From NCBI GenBank assembly GCA_918797485.1, contig CAKKNE010000005.1, positions 3,410,001 to 3,474,000 on the forward strand: 64,000 nucleotides of DNA, written 5' to 3'. The notes below the pieces were generated by a model, which was not told the origin of the DNA, searched no databases, and saw only the letters and a program-made list of their open reading frames with translations. Source of the stretch: Pelagomonas calceolata. Lineage: Eukaryota > Sar > Pelagophyceae > Pelagomonadales > Pelagomonadaceae. Positions within the stretch are counted from its first letter, which is position 1. Each line of letters starts with the position of its first letter. The translations under genes and the position numbers were made by a program. This document shows, in pieces, positions 47,389 through 55,928 of the stretch.

Positions 47389-48303
47389 TCAGCCGCCTGG
47401 GCCACAGGAGGTGCCCGGAGCGCATGCGCCGGGGATGGAGCTCCGGACGAACTCGGCGATGGCCTGGAGCACGTCGGGCCCGCCCAGGTCGTGGCCGCCG
47501 GCGTGGTTTTTGGAAACGACGGACGCGCCGCCCTGCACGAGCAGGTCGCGCGCCCAGCCGCTCGCGACGGCCGGCAAGACGGGGTCGCTCGCGCCGTGCG
47601 TCATGAGCACGCGCATGCCGCGGTGGCTCGGGAGCCGCTGTGCCCACTGGTCGACGACCAGCGGCGCCCCGGACATGAACAGGACGCCCGCGGGGTTCCG
47701 GTCGCCCTGGAGCGCCACGTCCAAGGCCGTGATGGCGCCCTGGCTGAAGCCGCCGAGCACGACCCTATCTAAACCCACGCCGCCCATCCTGCAGACGTCA
47801 TCAATCAATGATTGCATCTGCACGCGGCACTCCTTCAGACCGACGGGCTCGTCCCTGATGGCGGCGGCGACGCCGGCGCCGCCCGGCCCCTGCTGGCTCA
47901 GCGTCATGAACTTCATCACATCAAGCTGCCACCAGGCCGTCTGCATCAGCGGGTGCTCGGGCGCCTGCGGAAACACGAAGAGGACGCGTTTTCCTGGAAT
48001 GCGCAGCATCGGCGCCAGCGACGCGAGGTCGCTGTTGCTCGCCCCGAGGCCGTGCAGCAGGATCACCGCCAGATCTACGTTATTCGTGTCGCCCTTGACC
48101 AGGCACTCGTAGCCGCCGAGCGTCTGCGCGCCCGGCGTTTGTGGTGTGCTGGGCACGCTCGCGAGGCGCTGCTGGGCTTCTGTTGCTTTTGCTCTCAAAT
48201 CGCTCTTTTCCACACAGCCGGCGGTACTGAGCCCTGCCGCGCCGATCAATGCTTTGAGCTGTTTGATGCTCAAGGCGTTCACGTCTGCTGTTTTGTGCTC
48301 CAT
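47389..48303 (-). CDS. Acyl-protein thioesterase/carboxylesterase with N-terminal SAP-like domain
   Basis: From the ATG at 48303 (MEHKTADVNALSIKQLKALI) it is 304 residues. Residues 8-45 form a SAP/MANF-like helix-hairpin (IKQLKALIGAAGLSTAGCVE), followed by a linker. The esterase core has VILLHGLGASNSDLASLAPM, the nucleophile in VVLGGFSQGAITAL (about 190), an Asp in HGASDPVLP (about 250) and the His in HAGGHDLGG (about 277). APT enzymes remove palmitate from proteins and can act as lysophospholipases. The SAP-like extension is not standard for APT1/2 and could be a protein- or membrane-binding add-on. Confidence 0.85.
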   Translation of the reverse strand: MEHKTADVNALSIKQLKALIGAAGLSTAGCVEKSDLRAKATEAQQRLASVPSTPQTPGAQTLGGYECLVKGDTNNVDLAVILLHGLGASNSDLASLAPMLRIPGKRVLFVFPQAPEHPLMQTAWWQLDVMKFMTLSQQGPGGAGVAAAIRDEPVGLKECRVQMQSLIDDVCRMGGVGLDRVVLGGFSQGAITALDVALQGDRNPAGVLFMSGAPLVVDQWAQRLPSHRGMRVLMTHGASDPVLPAVASGWARDLLVQGGASVVSKNHAGGHDLGGPDVLQAIAEFVRSSIPGACAPGTSCGPGG

Positions 48304-48710
48304 TTGCTTGTTCTGGCTGCACGACTGGCGTTTTGGCACCCCGTCCGCTGTGAGCGCTGCGTGAATGCCCCTCTTTTCCTCCTTGCGCAACGTCGCACCT
48401 GGCTAGGCTGTCTGTGCGACCACGCGACACGAAGCTGCTCGATTATAGAAAAGCGGCTAGCGTTCCTGTAAGGCACTAGCCAGCCAAAACTCACCACAGC
48501 ATAGGGTTTCAGGGTGTGGGAGCGCCCCTCGGGCCAGTTGGGGACGTTTTGGGGAAGGCCCGCAGCACACACATCGCTCCCCTGGGCCGCGCCCGCCGCG
48601 CGCCCACCGCCGGCACACCGGAACGGTGCTGGTGCTCTCTGAGACCTCAGTTGTCGACGCCGCGGCCCCGGCGCCGCCGCGGGCCCGCCCCCGGACAAAA
48701 CCAAAGGACA
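48304..48710. promoter_or_regulatory. Divergent promoter region
   Basis: This 407-bp region separates the thioesterase and a plus-strand gene and holds recurrent element copy 6. No coding frame is supported. Confidence 0.5.
48456..48480 (-). promoter_or_regulatory. Recurrent GCTAGTGTCTTAC promoter element, copy 6
   Basis: On the minus strand it reads GCTAGTGCCTTAC, a spacer, then GCTAGC. It lies 152 bp before the thioesterase ATG and points to it. Confidence 0.6.
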
Positions 48711-49472
48711 ATGGACGGCGAGCATTTCCTCCAGGTCGTCAGCCGGCGGCTCGGCCTCGCGCCGCCGATGCACCTGAGCAAGACGCCGGCGGCCCGCGAT
48801 TTGCACGCCATTGCCGAGCTGCTGGCGGCACGGGCGCCGCTGGGCGTCGCCCTCGTATTAGACGCGGCTTCGCAGCACCTCGGCGGCCTCGTCTTGGATG
48901 CGCGGCACCGCGTCTGCGCCGACGCGTTCACGCCGCGGTCGGTGCGCCAGGAGCTGCGGGCCGCCGGCAGCGAGGCGGCCGCGGCCGAGGCCGTCGCGAA
49001 CGTGGCCGTCGAGGCCATGGCCGAGGCGCGCTTCCGGCACGGCCCCGCCGCGCGCGTCGCCGTGCTCGTGTTGCGCGTCGGCGAGTACGACGTCATCGCG
49101 GCCGTCGAGGGCGTCGCGGCCGTGCCGCGGCCGGTGGCGCCGCCGGCGTCGTCGGACACGCGCGAGCTCGTCCTCTGGCGGCCGACCCCCACCACGCAGC
49201 CGCCGCGGACGCGGTGGACCATCCCCGTCGCGCCCGTCGAGCTGCCGCCGCCGCCGCCGCCGGCCGCCGTGACGCCGCCTTCGAGCCGCGCGCTGACGCC
49301 GGTCCGGGCCAAGCGCCGCTTCGTCGACGGCGACGGCGACGCGCGCGCGAGCAAGCGGCCGATGCGCTCGTGCGTCAACCGCTTCTTCGCCAGCGCGCCG
49401 GGCAAGCGGTCCCGGAGCCGGAGCCCCTCGCCGAGCCCGCGCAAGAGGCGCTTGAGTGCAATGTCCCCCTGA
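48711..49472 (+). CDS. Unknown protein with basic RS-like tail, 253 aa
   Basis: The N-terminal 130 residues form an Ala-rich alpha/beta domain (VSRRLGLAPPMHLSKTPAAR; ALVLDAASQHLGGLVLDARH; HGPAARVAVLVLRVGEYDVI). A proline-rich linker follows, then a basic C-terminus with Ser/Arg dipeptides (GKRSRSRSPSPSPRKRRLSA) and likely nuclear signals. RS-type tails occur in splicing factors, but no RNA-binding domain is seen. I do not recognise the N-terminal domain. The gene is convergent with the GT8 gene, with 15 bp between stops. Confidence 0.6.
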   Translation: MDGEHFLQVVSRRLGLAPPMHLSKTPAARDLHAIAELLAARAPLGVALVLDAASQHLGGLVLDARHRVCADAFTPRSVRQELRAAGSEAAAAEAVANVAVEAMAEARFRHGPAARVAVLVLRVGEYDVIAAVEGVAAVPRPVAPPASSDTRELVLWRPTPTTQPPRTRWTIPVAPVELPPPPPPAAVTPPSSRALTPVRAKRRFVDGDGDARASKRPMRSCVNRFFASAPGKRSRSRSPSPSPRKRRLSAMSP

Positions 49473-49487
49473 TAAGATATGTTATAG

Positions 49488-51716
49488 TTACATGCGACGC
49501 ACGACCGTCGCCGCGTAGACGGGCTGGCCGCCCGCGCCGCCCGCGACCGCGGGCGCCACCGGCGCGGAGGCGCCTTTGCGTGCCTTCCTCGCAATCAAGG
49601 AGCCGCATATAATGCCCCCGAAGATGACCCAAATGAGAATCACCCACCAGTTGTCCTTGGCCCAGGTGTTCGGCATCTTTTCGTACTTGAAGTGCTTGGC
49701 AACCATGTCGTCGCAGGCGAGCGCGACGGACCCCGCCGCGAGGCCCGGCGAGGAAAGCTCGAGGGCCGCCGGGTCGTAGGTGGCGGGCGGCGTCTTCTCG
49801 CAGAGGCACACGTTGCGGCGGTGGCCGTACTTCACGCGGACGTCCAGCTTCCCGCCGTCCGGGTGGTCCTTCTCCGACTTCATCGTCGCCGGCGGCGGCA
49901 GGGGGTAGCGACCGGTGCCGCAACTCTTGTCGTCGAGGGCCTCTTTGCGGTTGATCCAGCCTGTCTTCCACTTCTTGCACTCGCCGTTGTCCCAGCACTT
50001 CTTCTTCGTATTCCACTCGTTGTCCACCAGCACGGTGCACCGCTCGGAGATGGCGCAGCCGCCGCCGTCGTCCGCAGTCCCCCACATGCCGGTGTCGGCG
50101 GCGACGACGGTGCCGTTGTCGCCGGGGCAGCTGTTGAACGACGCGGCGCCCGCGCCGCCGCCGGAAAAGTGGCCCGTCCAGCCCCACCAGTCCGGCTGCC
50201 AGAAGCGGTCTCTCAGCAACTCCAGCTCGAGCTTGGTCCGCGGGCACGCCAGCGTGCCGCCGCCCGCCACGTCCGGGAAGAGGTCGCGGCAGTGGGCGAC
50301 GCAGTCCGAGATGTTGCTCGCGGAGCGGTCGAGGTCGTAGCGGTAGAAGTCTTCCGCCCAGACGTATGCGTCCGCGTACGTCGCCCAGGCCGTGCCATCG
50401 ACGGAATTCACGCCGTAGAGCTTTCGCTGAAACCGGAAACCGTGGTAGCGCGGCGGCGGCGGCGCGCAGGCCGCCCAGTAGTCGCCCCCACTCTCCGCGA
50501 CGTGGCCGCCGTAGAGTCCCGGGGACCGCGCGAGGTAGCGTAAGAAGTAGGGCCGTGTGGCGTCGTCGCACCTATCCATGTCCCATGGTTTTCTATTGCC
50601 ATTCCAATGTAAAGCAAAGGCGTCGTCCAGAGTTTTCGTGTCGCGGTCCGCGTAGACCCACGGCGTGACGCCGAGACCTTGCTCGAAGCGCACGTCATCA
50701 TTGTCTTCGAAGCATTCGACCTCGCCCCTCAAAGCTAAAAATGGCAGGCCCAGCCCGAACGCGAGGGAGTCGCTAGGCCAGAACTCGCGCCGGTAGTTGG
50801 CCTCGAGCCAGCCATGATATTTCGCCGTGAGCTGGTGCTGCTTCCACGTGTCGAGATCGATCACCACGAGCCCAAAGTTCCAAGCGCGGGTGTTGTATAA
50901 CTCGTCGACGAACGCGTTCCCCTCGTCAGGTGAAGGGTCCGCCGGGAACGCGTCGTCGCCGATCGCGGCGAGGCGCCGGAGGAACCGCGGCCACGATGCG
51001 CGCCTCGCGACGGCTTGGTCGGTGCGCGCCACCTCGGCGAACCACTGCCGCGCGTCGCCGGGAACGCACTCCGTGGCGCCCTCGTGCGAGCAGCTAGGGT
51101 CGTCGCCCGCCGACAAAACGCCAAAGCCGAAGTAGGGCACGTCCGCATACGTCAAATCCGTCGAGGACTTGAACTCACCCTCGTGCCCGACGTACCACTG
51201 TTGGCAACCGGCCGCCACGGCCTTATTTCGTGTGGTCAAGGTCGTGACGTCTCCTTGGACGATGACATCGTCGTCGAGCATCACGAGCGTCTCTCCCTCG
51301 ATGAGTTGAGGCGCGTAGAAGCGGGCGTGGTTGTACGGCGACGTATGCTTCTCGTCGCGGTCCCAGGGCGCGACGGGTACGGCGTACGTAGATTTCGACC
51401 GCTCGACCTTAGAGAGCGCCGTCGTCCACATGGGCTCCTCGCCGACGCGCGTCCGGACTAGCGTTTCAAACTCCGCGAGGCCGTACGGCAGCACGACCGC
51501 GCCGTCGCACGCCGTTTCTGTTGCCGTCGCGAGCGTCTGAGCGGCCTCTTTTGTGGGTGCGAGGAGGTGAAGGCGCAACGCGGTCGGCTGGCTGTTATCA
51601 CAGACCGAGTTCAAGACTGCCGCCGACGCTGCCATGCGGTCCGAGGCCAAGAACACGTCGACCCGGTCGCCGCGGACGGCCGTCGCCGCCGTGGCTAGTG
51701 CGAGGAGGAGCTTCAT
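49488..51716 (-). CDS. GT8-type glycosyltransferase with C-terminal membrane anchor
   Basis: This 742-residue protein has a signal peptide (MKLLLALATAATAVRG), a GT8-like catalytic domain with HARFYAPQLIEGETLVMLDD, DVIVQGD (the DxD nucleotide-sugar/Mn site, about 155), WNFGLVVIDLDTWK (about 290) and DDAFALHWNGNRKPW (about 380). After about residue 430 a Cys-rich, Trp-rich extracellular-type domain follows (CVAHCRDLFPDVAGGGTLAC; CTVLVDNEWNTKKKC). One transmembrane helix (WWVILIWVIFGGIICGSLIA) precedes a short tail. A type I Golgi enzyme with the catalytic domain at the N-terminus is the reverse of the usual type II layout. The acceptor is unknown. Confidence 0.82.
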   Translation of the reverse strand: MKLLLALATAATAVRGDRVDVFLASDRMAASAAVLNSVCDNSQPTALRLHLLAPTKEAAQTLATATETACDGAVVLPYGLAEFETLVRTRVGEEPMWTTALSKVERSKSTYAVPVAPWDRDEKHTSPYNHARFYAPQLIEGETLVMLDDDVIVQGDVTTLTTRNKAVAAGCQQWYVGHEGEFKSSTDLTYADVPYFGFGVLSAGDDPSCSHEGATECVPGDARQWFAEVARTDQAVARRASWPRFLRRLAAIGDDAFPADPSPDEGNAFVDELYNTRAWNFGLVVIDLDTWKQHQLTAKYHGWLEANYRREFWPSDSLAFGLGLPFLALRGEVECFEDNDDVRFEQGLGVTPWVYADRDTKTLDDAFALHWNGNRKPWDMDRCDDATRPYFLRYLARSPGLYGGHVAESGGDYWAACAPPPPRYHGFRFQRKLYGVNSVDGTAWATYADAYVWAEDFYRYDLDRSASNISDCVAHCRDLFPDVAGGGTLACPRTKLELELLRDRFWQPDWWGWTGHFSGGGAGAASFNSCPGDNGTVVAADTGMWGTADDGGGCAISERCTVLVDNEWNTKKKCWDNGECKKWKTGWINRKEALDDKSCGTGRYPLPPPATMKSEKDHPDGGKLDVRVKYGHRRNVCLCEKTPPATYDPAALELSSPGLAAGSVALACDDMVAKHFKYEKMPNTWAKDNWWVILIWVIFGGIICGSLIARKARKGASAPVAPAVAGGAGGQPVYAATVVRRM

Positions 51717-52096
51717 GTAGTACTGGCTGTGCTGCCCAATTCTTGGGTTGCAACCCCTTGGCCTGGTTCTGGGCAGCCCTTCTTTGGGCTACTCAATGGC
51801 CTCCGATGATAGGACTCTCTCGTGAAGTCCCGTACCTGGCCAGCGCGGCGTGCGTTGCGGGCGCGCTGCATCAACTGAACACAGAGAGCAAGTCGTGGCT
51901 AAATCGGGACGGATTCGTCTGCGAAGCTACAGCGAGTCCCAGGCCCTCCCCGATGGCCTCCATCCCCCGCGAACACGGTTATGGCATCATCTAGCTCGCA
52001 GGTTGCTTGTTCCCAGACTCAAACACAGCGCAGGTGGCTGCCTCGCTCTGGTACCATCAGATCTGCGGAGAGACGGGATAGCACTCACTGCAGCCA
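51717..52096. other. Divergent region with nested hairpins
   Basis: GCTGCCCA (51731-51738) pairs with TGGGCAGC (51770-51777), enclosing the palindrome GGGTTGCAACCC (51745-51756); next to it AGCCC/GGGCT pair at 51775-51790. These lie just upstream of the GT8 start codon, probably in its 5' leader. No gene is supported. Confidence 0.5.
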
Positions 52097-53023
52097 ATGG
52101 CAAGTGTAGCCCCGGATGTCGTGGTCGCGGGCACGGTGGTGGCAGCCCCTCAGGGCGGCGTCGTCGCCGGCACGGTCGTCGGCGCGACGGGCCACCCGGC
52201 GCTGCTGGCGCTGCCCCCGGGCGTCGAATACGTCCGCGCGCGAAACGTACCATTTGCGCCGCTCCTGCCGACGGACGCGGTGGTCGACGTCTTCGCGCTC
52301 GACCGCGCCATGTTCGACGCCGCCAACGCGGCCAAGCGACGAGTGCACCTCTGCAACGGCGCTCCGGGCACGCTCGACATCGATCCATCGGTCTGCGTGG
52401 CAATTGGCGGGCCGTGCACTCCACCGTGGACTGCGCACTTTATCGTGTTTTGTCCTTTGGTGTTTATACCCCAGATATGCAACCTCATCTACAAGCATAA
52501 GGACATGGACTTTCCGCCCTGGGCGGACCACGCGCTGATTGTGACCGACAGGGGCGTCGTCGGCCGGAGGGGCATGCGGCCCGACCGCGACCGCGGCAGC
52601 GAGCGGAGCCACTACGTACGTGACGTCAACGCCATCGCCTGGGATGGGTTCGACGTCGACAAAATAGAAGTGCGACGCTACGCCGAAGACAAGGACTGCT
52701 ACTGGAACTGTGATAAGCCGCCGGGGCAACCCGACCCGCTCTCCTACGCCTTTGGCTTCGGCCTCCTCGCGCCCTGGTGCTGGAAGGTCGTACGGAACCC
52801 GACGACGCCTGGCCTCTACCGCGCGAAAATCGCGAGCGACCACACGACAACGGTGACGACCGGCGCTGGCCAGCAGAAACGTTCGACCAGGTACAACACC
52901 GCTCAAATCAGCCTAATAGCGCTGGCGCGGTCGCCGGACGATTTGGTCGCGTCGCTCCGCGCGGCCAAAGCCAAGTACACAGCGCCCGCGGCGGCCGCGA
53001 TGGAGCGGTCGGATGCTCCGTAA
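52097..53023 (+). CDS. Unknown membrane-associated protein, 308 aa
   Basis: The ATG follows CACTGCAGCCA. Residues 1-40 are Val/Gly/Ala-rich. One hydrophobic, Cys-containing segment (AHFIVFCPLVFIPQICNLIY, about 113-132) is likely a membrane or re-entrant helix. The segment after it (WADHALIVTDRGVVGRRGMR) looks like a cytosolic beta-rich, PH-like domain: it has WDGFDVDKIEVRRYAEDKDC and ISLIALARSPDDLVASLRAA near the end. No family is assigned. Codon use is native-like. Confidence 0.6.
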   Translation: MASVAPDVVVAGTVVAAPQGGVVAGTVVGATGHPALLALPPGVEYVRARNVPFAPLLPTDAVVDVFALDRAMFDAANAAKRRVHLCNGAPGTLDIDPSVCVAIGGPCTPPWTAHFIVFCPLVFIPQICNLIYKHKDMDFPPWADHALIVTDRGVVGRRGMRPDRDRGSERSHYVRDVNAIAWDGFDVDKIEVRRYAEDKDCYWNCDKPPGQPDPLSYAFGFGLLAPWCWKVVRNPTTPGLYRAKIASDHTTTVTTGAGQQKRSTRYNTAQISLIALARSPDDLVASLRAAKAKYTAPAAAAMERSDAP

Positions 53024-53335
53024 TGTAGGGCGCGTCGTTTAGCTTAATTCGTTTCCATACTGAGTGCGGCTCTATTGTTATGGTGCTGGGACTAGTGGGC
53101 GGAGCCCCTGGGGGGAGACACGCGCGTTTACAAGTAGAACCGGCTAGTGTCTTACATGCCGCTAGCAGCGGGTGTGGGCAGCGCGCGCAGTTCATGCCAG
53201 TACGGGCCCAGCAGCTGTTTAGCAGACGGTAGCTACGTATTAGATCGGGCCAGTCGCGAGCGAGGATCTATAGTGCGCGACACGCTCCTCAGCTGTCAGC
53301 CTGCTTGGCACCTAGCCTGCAGGCTAGCGCAAAAC
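53024..53335. promoter_or_regulatory. Intergenic promoter region upstream of the phosphatidyltransferase
   Basis: This 312-bp region follows a plus-strand stop and precedes a plus-strand ATG. It contains recurrent element copy 7, and also GCCTGCAGGCTAGCGC just before the start codon. Confidence 0.5.
53143..53166 (+). promoter_or_regulatory. Recurrent GCTAGTGTCTTAC promoter element, copy 7
   Basis: It reads GCTAGTGTCTTAC, ATGCC, then GCTAGC, 169 bp before the ATG. Its first 22 bases in reverse are identical to copy 9 at 60174. Confidence 0.65.
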
Positions 53336-54205
53336 ATGCGCCGCGCCGCTGCACGCACTGCGCGGTGCTGCCGCGTGCGTCCCGCACCCACGGGAGCAAT
53401 CGCAGCAATGCGCCGCGCGGCGTCAACGACAACAATCGCGCGCCCGCGCCGCCTCCGGTCGCCGCTGCCGCCGCCGCCGCTACCGCAGATACAAAGGGAG
53501 GACCCGGGCCTCTACCGCGTGGCGACCGTCCCCAACGCCCTGTCGGCGCTGCGGATCGCGGCGGCGCCGGCCGTGGGCGCGCTGGTCTGGCACGGGCACC
53601 ACGACGCCGCGGCGCTCGCGGGCTGCGCGCTCTCGCTGACGGACTGGCTCGACGGCTACCTCGCGCAGAAGCTCGACCAAGAAACGATCCTCGGGAAGTT
53701 CCTGGACCCGCTCGGCGACAAGGCCCTGGTCTGTTGCGTGGGCGTGCCGCTGGCGCTGCGCGGCGAGCTGCCCCTGGCGCTGGTCGCGCTCGTCGTCGCG
53801 CGGGACGTTGGTTTAGTGTTTGGCACGCGGCAAGCGTTACGAAAAGCACGGTCCACGACGACCTACGACCCGCGCTTCTTCCTGTTTGGGGGCATGGACC
53901 CGCGCGCCATCGGCCTCGACGCGGCGCCGTCGTTGATATCGAAGCTCAACACGGGGCTGCAGTTCGTGCTCGGGGGCGTCGTGCTCGCGCGCGGCGGCGA
54001 CGTCGTCTCCAGTTACTTGCCGGCGGTCCTCGCCGCCGACGCGACGGTCGACGCGCTGTGCGGCGGCGTGGTCTGCACGACGCTGCTCTCGGGCGCGGAC
54101 TACTTCTTCAACAAGCGCGGCGTCGTGGCGAACCGCGCGCCGCCGCCGCGGCCCGCGCGGCGCCGCGACCGGGTCCGGTCGAAGCCGCGGCGCTACCGGC
54201 GCTGA
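53336..54205 (+). CDS. CDP-alcohol phosphatidyltransferase, cardiolipin-synthase-like
   Basis: This 289-residue protein starts with an Arg/Ala-rich presequence (MRRAAARTARCCRVRPAPTG), pointing to mitochondria. The family motif DG-x2-A-x-x8-G-x3-D-x3-D is complete in WLDGYLAQKLDQETILGKFL and DPLGDK (about 100-125), with Gln where Arg is usual. About five hydrophobic segments surround it (NALSALRIAAAPAVGALVWH; ALALVALVVARDVGLVFG). The sequence fits eukaryotic cardiolipin synthase, which joins CDP-diacylglycerol to phosphatidylglycerol; phosphatidylglycerol-phosphate synthase is the alternative. Confidence 0.82.
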   Translation: MRRAAARTARCCRVRPAPTGAIAAMRRAASTTTIARPRRLRSPLPPPPLPQIQREDPGLYRVATVPNALSALRIAAAPAVGALVWHGHHDAAALAGCALSLTDWLDGYLAQKLDQETILGKFLDPLGDKALVCCVGVPLALRGELPLALVALVVARDVGLVFGTRQALRKARSTTTYDPRFFLFGGMDPRAIGLDAAPSLISKLNTGLQFVLGGVVLARGGDVVSSYLPAVLAADATVDALCGGVVCTTLLSGADYFFNKRGVVANRAPPPRPARRRDRVRSKPRRYRR

Positions 54206-54307
54206 CCTGTTTTTGTGTTGTGCTTTTGCTTGGAGCTAGGCCGCCTAGCCACCAAGCCGACGGCCCCGTACACCGTGTTGTCCTCGTAATCATCGTCGTT
54301 CGGAACA

Positions 54308-54952
54308 TCAACTTAGGTCCAGGTCCCCCCCGAGCAGCGAGTCGTCCACGATGATGGGCTGCGCGTCGTCCAAGTCGCCGTACGAGGCGACGGGCTCCCC
54401 GCTCGCCGTCCCCGTGCCGGGGTAGGGGTCGACCTCGAGCGACAGCGTCTGCACGACAATTTCCCCAAGATCGACCATGCCGTCGGTCGTCTCGACGACG
54501 TCCCGGTCGTCGTCGTCGATGTCGCTCTCGCCGTCCGAGACGACGACCCAGAAGTCGATCGGCGCCGTCACGTCGGACACGACCAGGTCGCCCGTCGCCG
54601 CCGTGACGCTCTTCTGCGCGACGGTCGCCGAGAGCTCGCCCCGCAGCGTGACGTCGCCGCCGCGGCCGCTCCGCTCGACGGCCACGGACGCCTCCAGCGA
54701 CCGCAGCTCCTCGACGCCGATGCGCAGCGCGATCGCCGCGCGCTCGCCCGCCTCGGCGCTGACGGCGTGCGAGTCGCGCCGCGAGAAGACGTCGATCGGC
54801 CGCGACAGCTCTAGTGGCGGCGGCTTGAAAGGCGCGGCCTTGGTTTTTTTCTTGCTTTTTGCGGCGCAGGTCACAGCTGAGCAGCGCCTCGGCCGCGGCG
54901 CGACGAGCGCGCAGGCTGGCAGCAGCATGCAGCATGTGAGTACGCGGCGCAT
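54308..54952 (-). CDS. DUF177/YceD-family protein, plastid targeted
   Basis: From the ATG at 54952 (MRRVLTCCMLLPACALVAPR) it is 214 residues, with a signal peptide and an A-L-V-A-P cleavage context for plastid import. The DUF177 core includes SLEASVAVERSGRGGDVTLR and DVTAPIDFWVVVSDGE. The acidic tail (DDAQPIIVDDSLLGGDLDLS) fits the family. YceD proteins aid 23S rRNA accumulation and large-subunit assembly in bacteria and chloroplasts. The usual Cys pair is not evident. It shares its promoter region with ATP11. Confidence 0.72.
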   Translation of the reverse strand: MRRVLTCCMLLPACALVAPRPRRCSAVTCAAKSKKKTKAAPFKPPPLELSRPIDVFSRRDSHAVSAEAGERAAIALRIGVEELRSLEASVAVERSGRGGDVTLRGELSATVAQKSVTAATGDLVVSDVTAPIDFWVVVSDGESDIDDDDRDVVETTDGMVDLGEIVVQTLSLEVDPYPGTGTASGEPVASYGDLDDAQPIIVDDSLLGGDLDLS

Positions 54953-55065
54953 TTGTGCGTGAATTGTGGCTGCGCTGGTTGAGACGGCAAAATTCGCAGC
55001 GATGCGGCCTTTTTTGATGTGACAAAGCAACTTATGCGCGTATGCGCGTATGCAAGGCAGTGCTT

Positions 55066-55088
55066 GCTAGTGTCTTACCGCCGCTAGC
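55066..55088 (+). promoter_or_regulatory. Recurrent GCTAGTGTCTTAC promoter element, copy 8
   Basis: It reads GCTAGTGTCTTAC, CGCC, then GCTAGC. It lies 141 bp before the ATP11 ATG and 113 bp before the divergent DUF177 ATG. Confidence 0.65.
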
Positions 55089-55229
55089 CAGACCTGCAAA
55101 CCACGCCACACGCGCTCTCGGGGCTAGAGAACTTGGCAGACTGCGAGCGGTAGTCTCAACAGTCCATAAGCACGCGACGCGGCATCGCTTCGCGCTGTCA
55201 GACCCGCAGCTGAACCGTACAGAGCAAGG

Positions 55230-55799
55230 ATGATCAGCCGCGCCGGCCACGCCTCGCACGTCGCGCGGAAGCTGGGGGACATCGTGAAGCTGCCTCTTTT
55301 ACGGAAGGAGCAGGCGCCGCGGATCAAGGAGATCTGGGCCGAGTACCACTCGAACCGAGCGGACGCCGTCGCGCGAACATTAGAGGAGACGCAAGCTACA
55401 TTATTAGTGGATCGCGCCCAGGCGGCGCCGCTGCAGCTCCACCCGGTAAGAAGAGGAGAGGGCCACTTTCTATTGCTGTCGCAGTTTCAGCACCGGAAGC
55501 ACTTCCTGTTCACGTTTCTCGAGGACTACAAGAAGAACCCCGCGCTCGCGCGGCCGTGGCTCACGATGACCCTGCACGACGACCTCGCGAAGGATCGGGG
55601 GTTGGTATTGGTGCGCGGCGACGTCGAGAAAGAACTTGCCAAAAACGAGGCGGAGTTTTTGATTGATCAATGTGTACAGAGCTACTGCGTGTTGTCGCGC
55701 TTCTCGGCGCCGTCGGGGCCGCTGACCTTCAACCAGGAGCCCAAGAAATTTGATTTGGACGGCATGATGCGGGGCTACCCCGTCATGCGGCCAGCGTAA
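55230..55799 (+). CDS. ATP11: Mitochondrial F1-ATPase assembly factor ATP11 (ATPAF1-like)
   Basis: This 189-residue protein has an N-terminal region around FPKLPLL-like text (IVKLPLLRKEQAPRIKEIWA) and the ATP11 core: VRRGEGHFLLLSQFQHRKHF, FTFLEDYKKNPALARPWLTM, HDDLAKDRGLVLVRGDVEKE and the final segment with FIDQCVQ-like LIDQCVQSYCV. ATP11 binds free F1 beta subunits in the mitochondrial matrix until the alpha subunits join. It is shorter than yeast ATP11, and the presequence is short (MISRAGHASHVARKLG), but the core is complete. Confidence 0.85.
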   Translation: MISRAGHASHVARKLGDIVKLPLLRKEQAPRIKEIWAEYHSNRADAVARTLEETQATLLVDRAQAAPLQLHPVRRGEGHFLLLSQFQHRKHFLFTFLEDYKKNPALARPWLTMTLHDDLAKDRGLVLVRGDVEKELAKNEAEFLIDQCVQSYCVLSRFSAPSGPLTFNQEPKKFDLDGMMRGYPVMRPA

Positions 55800-55844
55800 T
55801 CCTAATCTTGTCTTTATCGTAATCCTGAATCACCGGCGATTCGC

Positions 55845-55871
55845 CGCGTCGACCTCCACGCCATCGACGCG
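55845..55871. repeat. Intergenic copy of the introner-2 core sequence
   Basis: The 25 bp at 55847-55871 approximate window, read on the minus strand, are identical to 60725-60749 inside introner 2. It contains CGCCATCGACGCG and lies between the convergent ATP11 and bL9 genes, not in an intron. Confidence 0.8.
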
Positions 55872-55928
55872 AAACCTGCTCGATGGCGTGGCGAACAAAT
55901 AGGTAACGTATATTAGACAGATCTTCCC

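Noticed and set aside
51521-51994. Plus-strand coding frame upstream of the gene at 52097
   Set aside because: It is antisense to the N-terminus of the GT8 gene and then crosses a hairpin-rich leader; no domain features.
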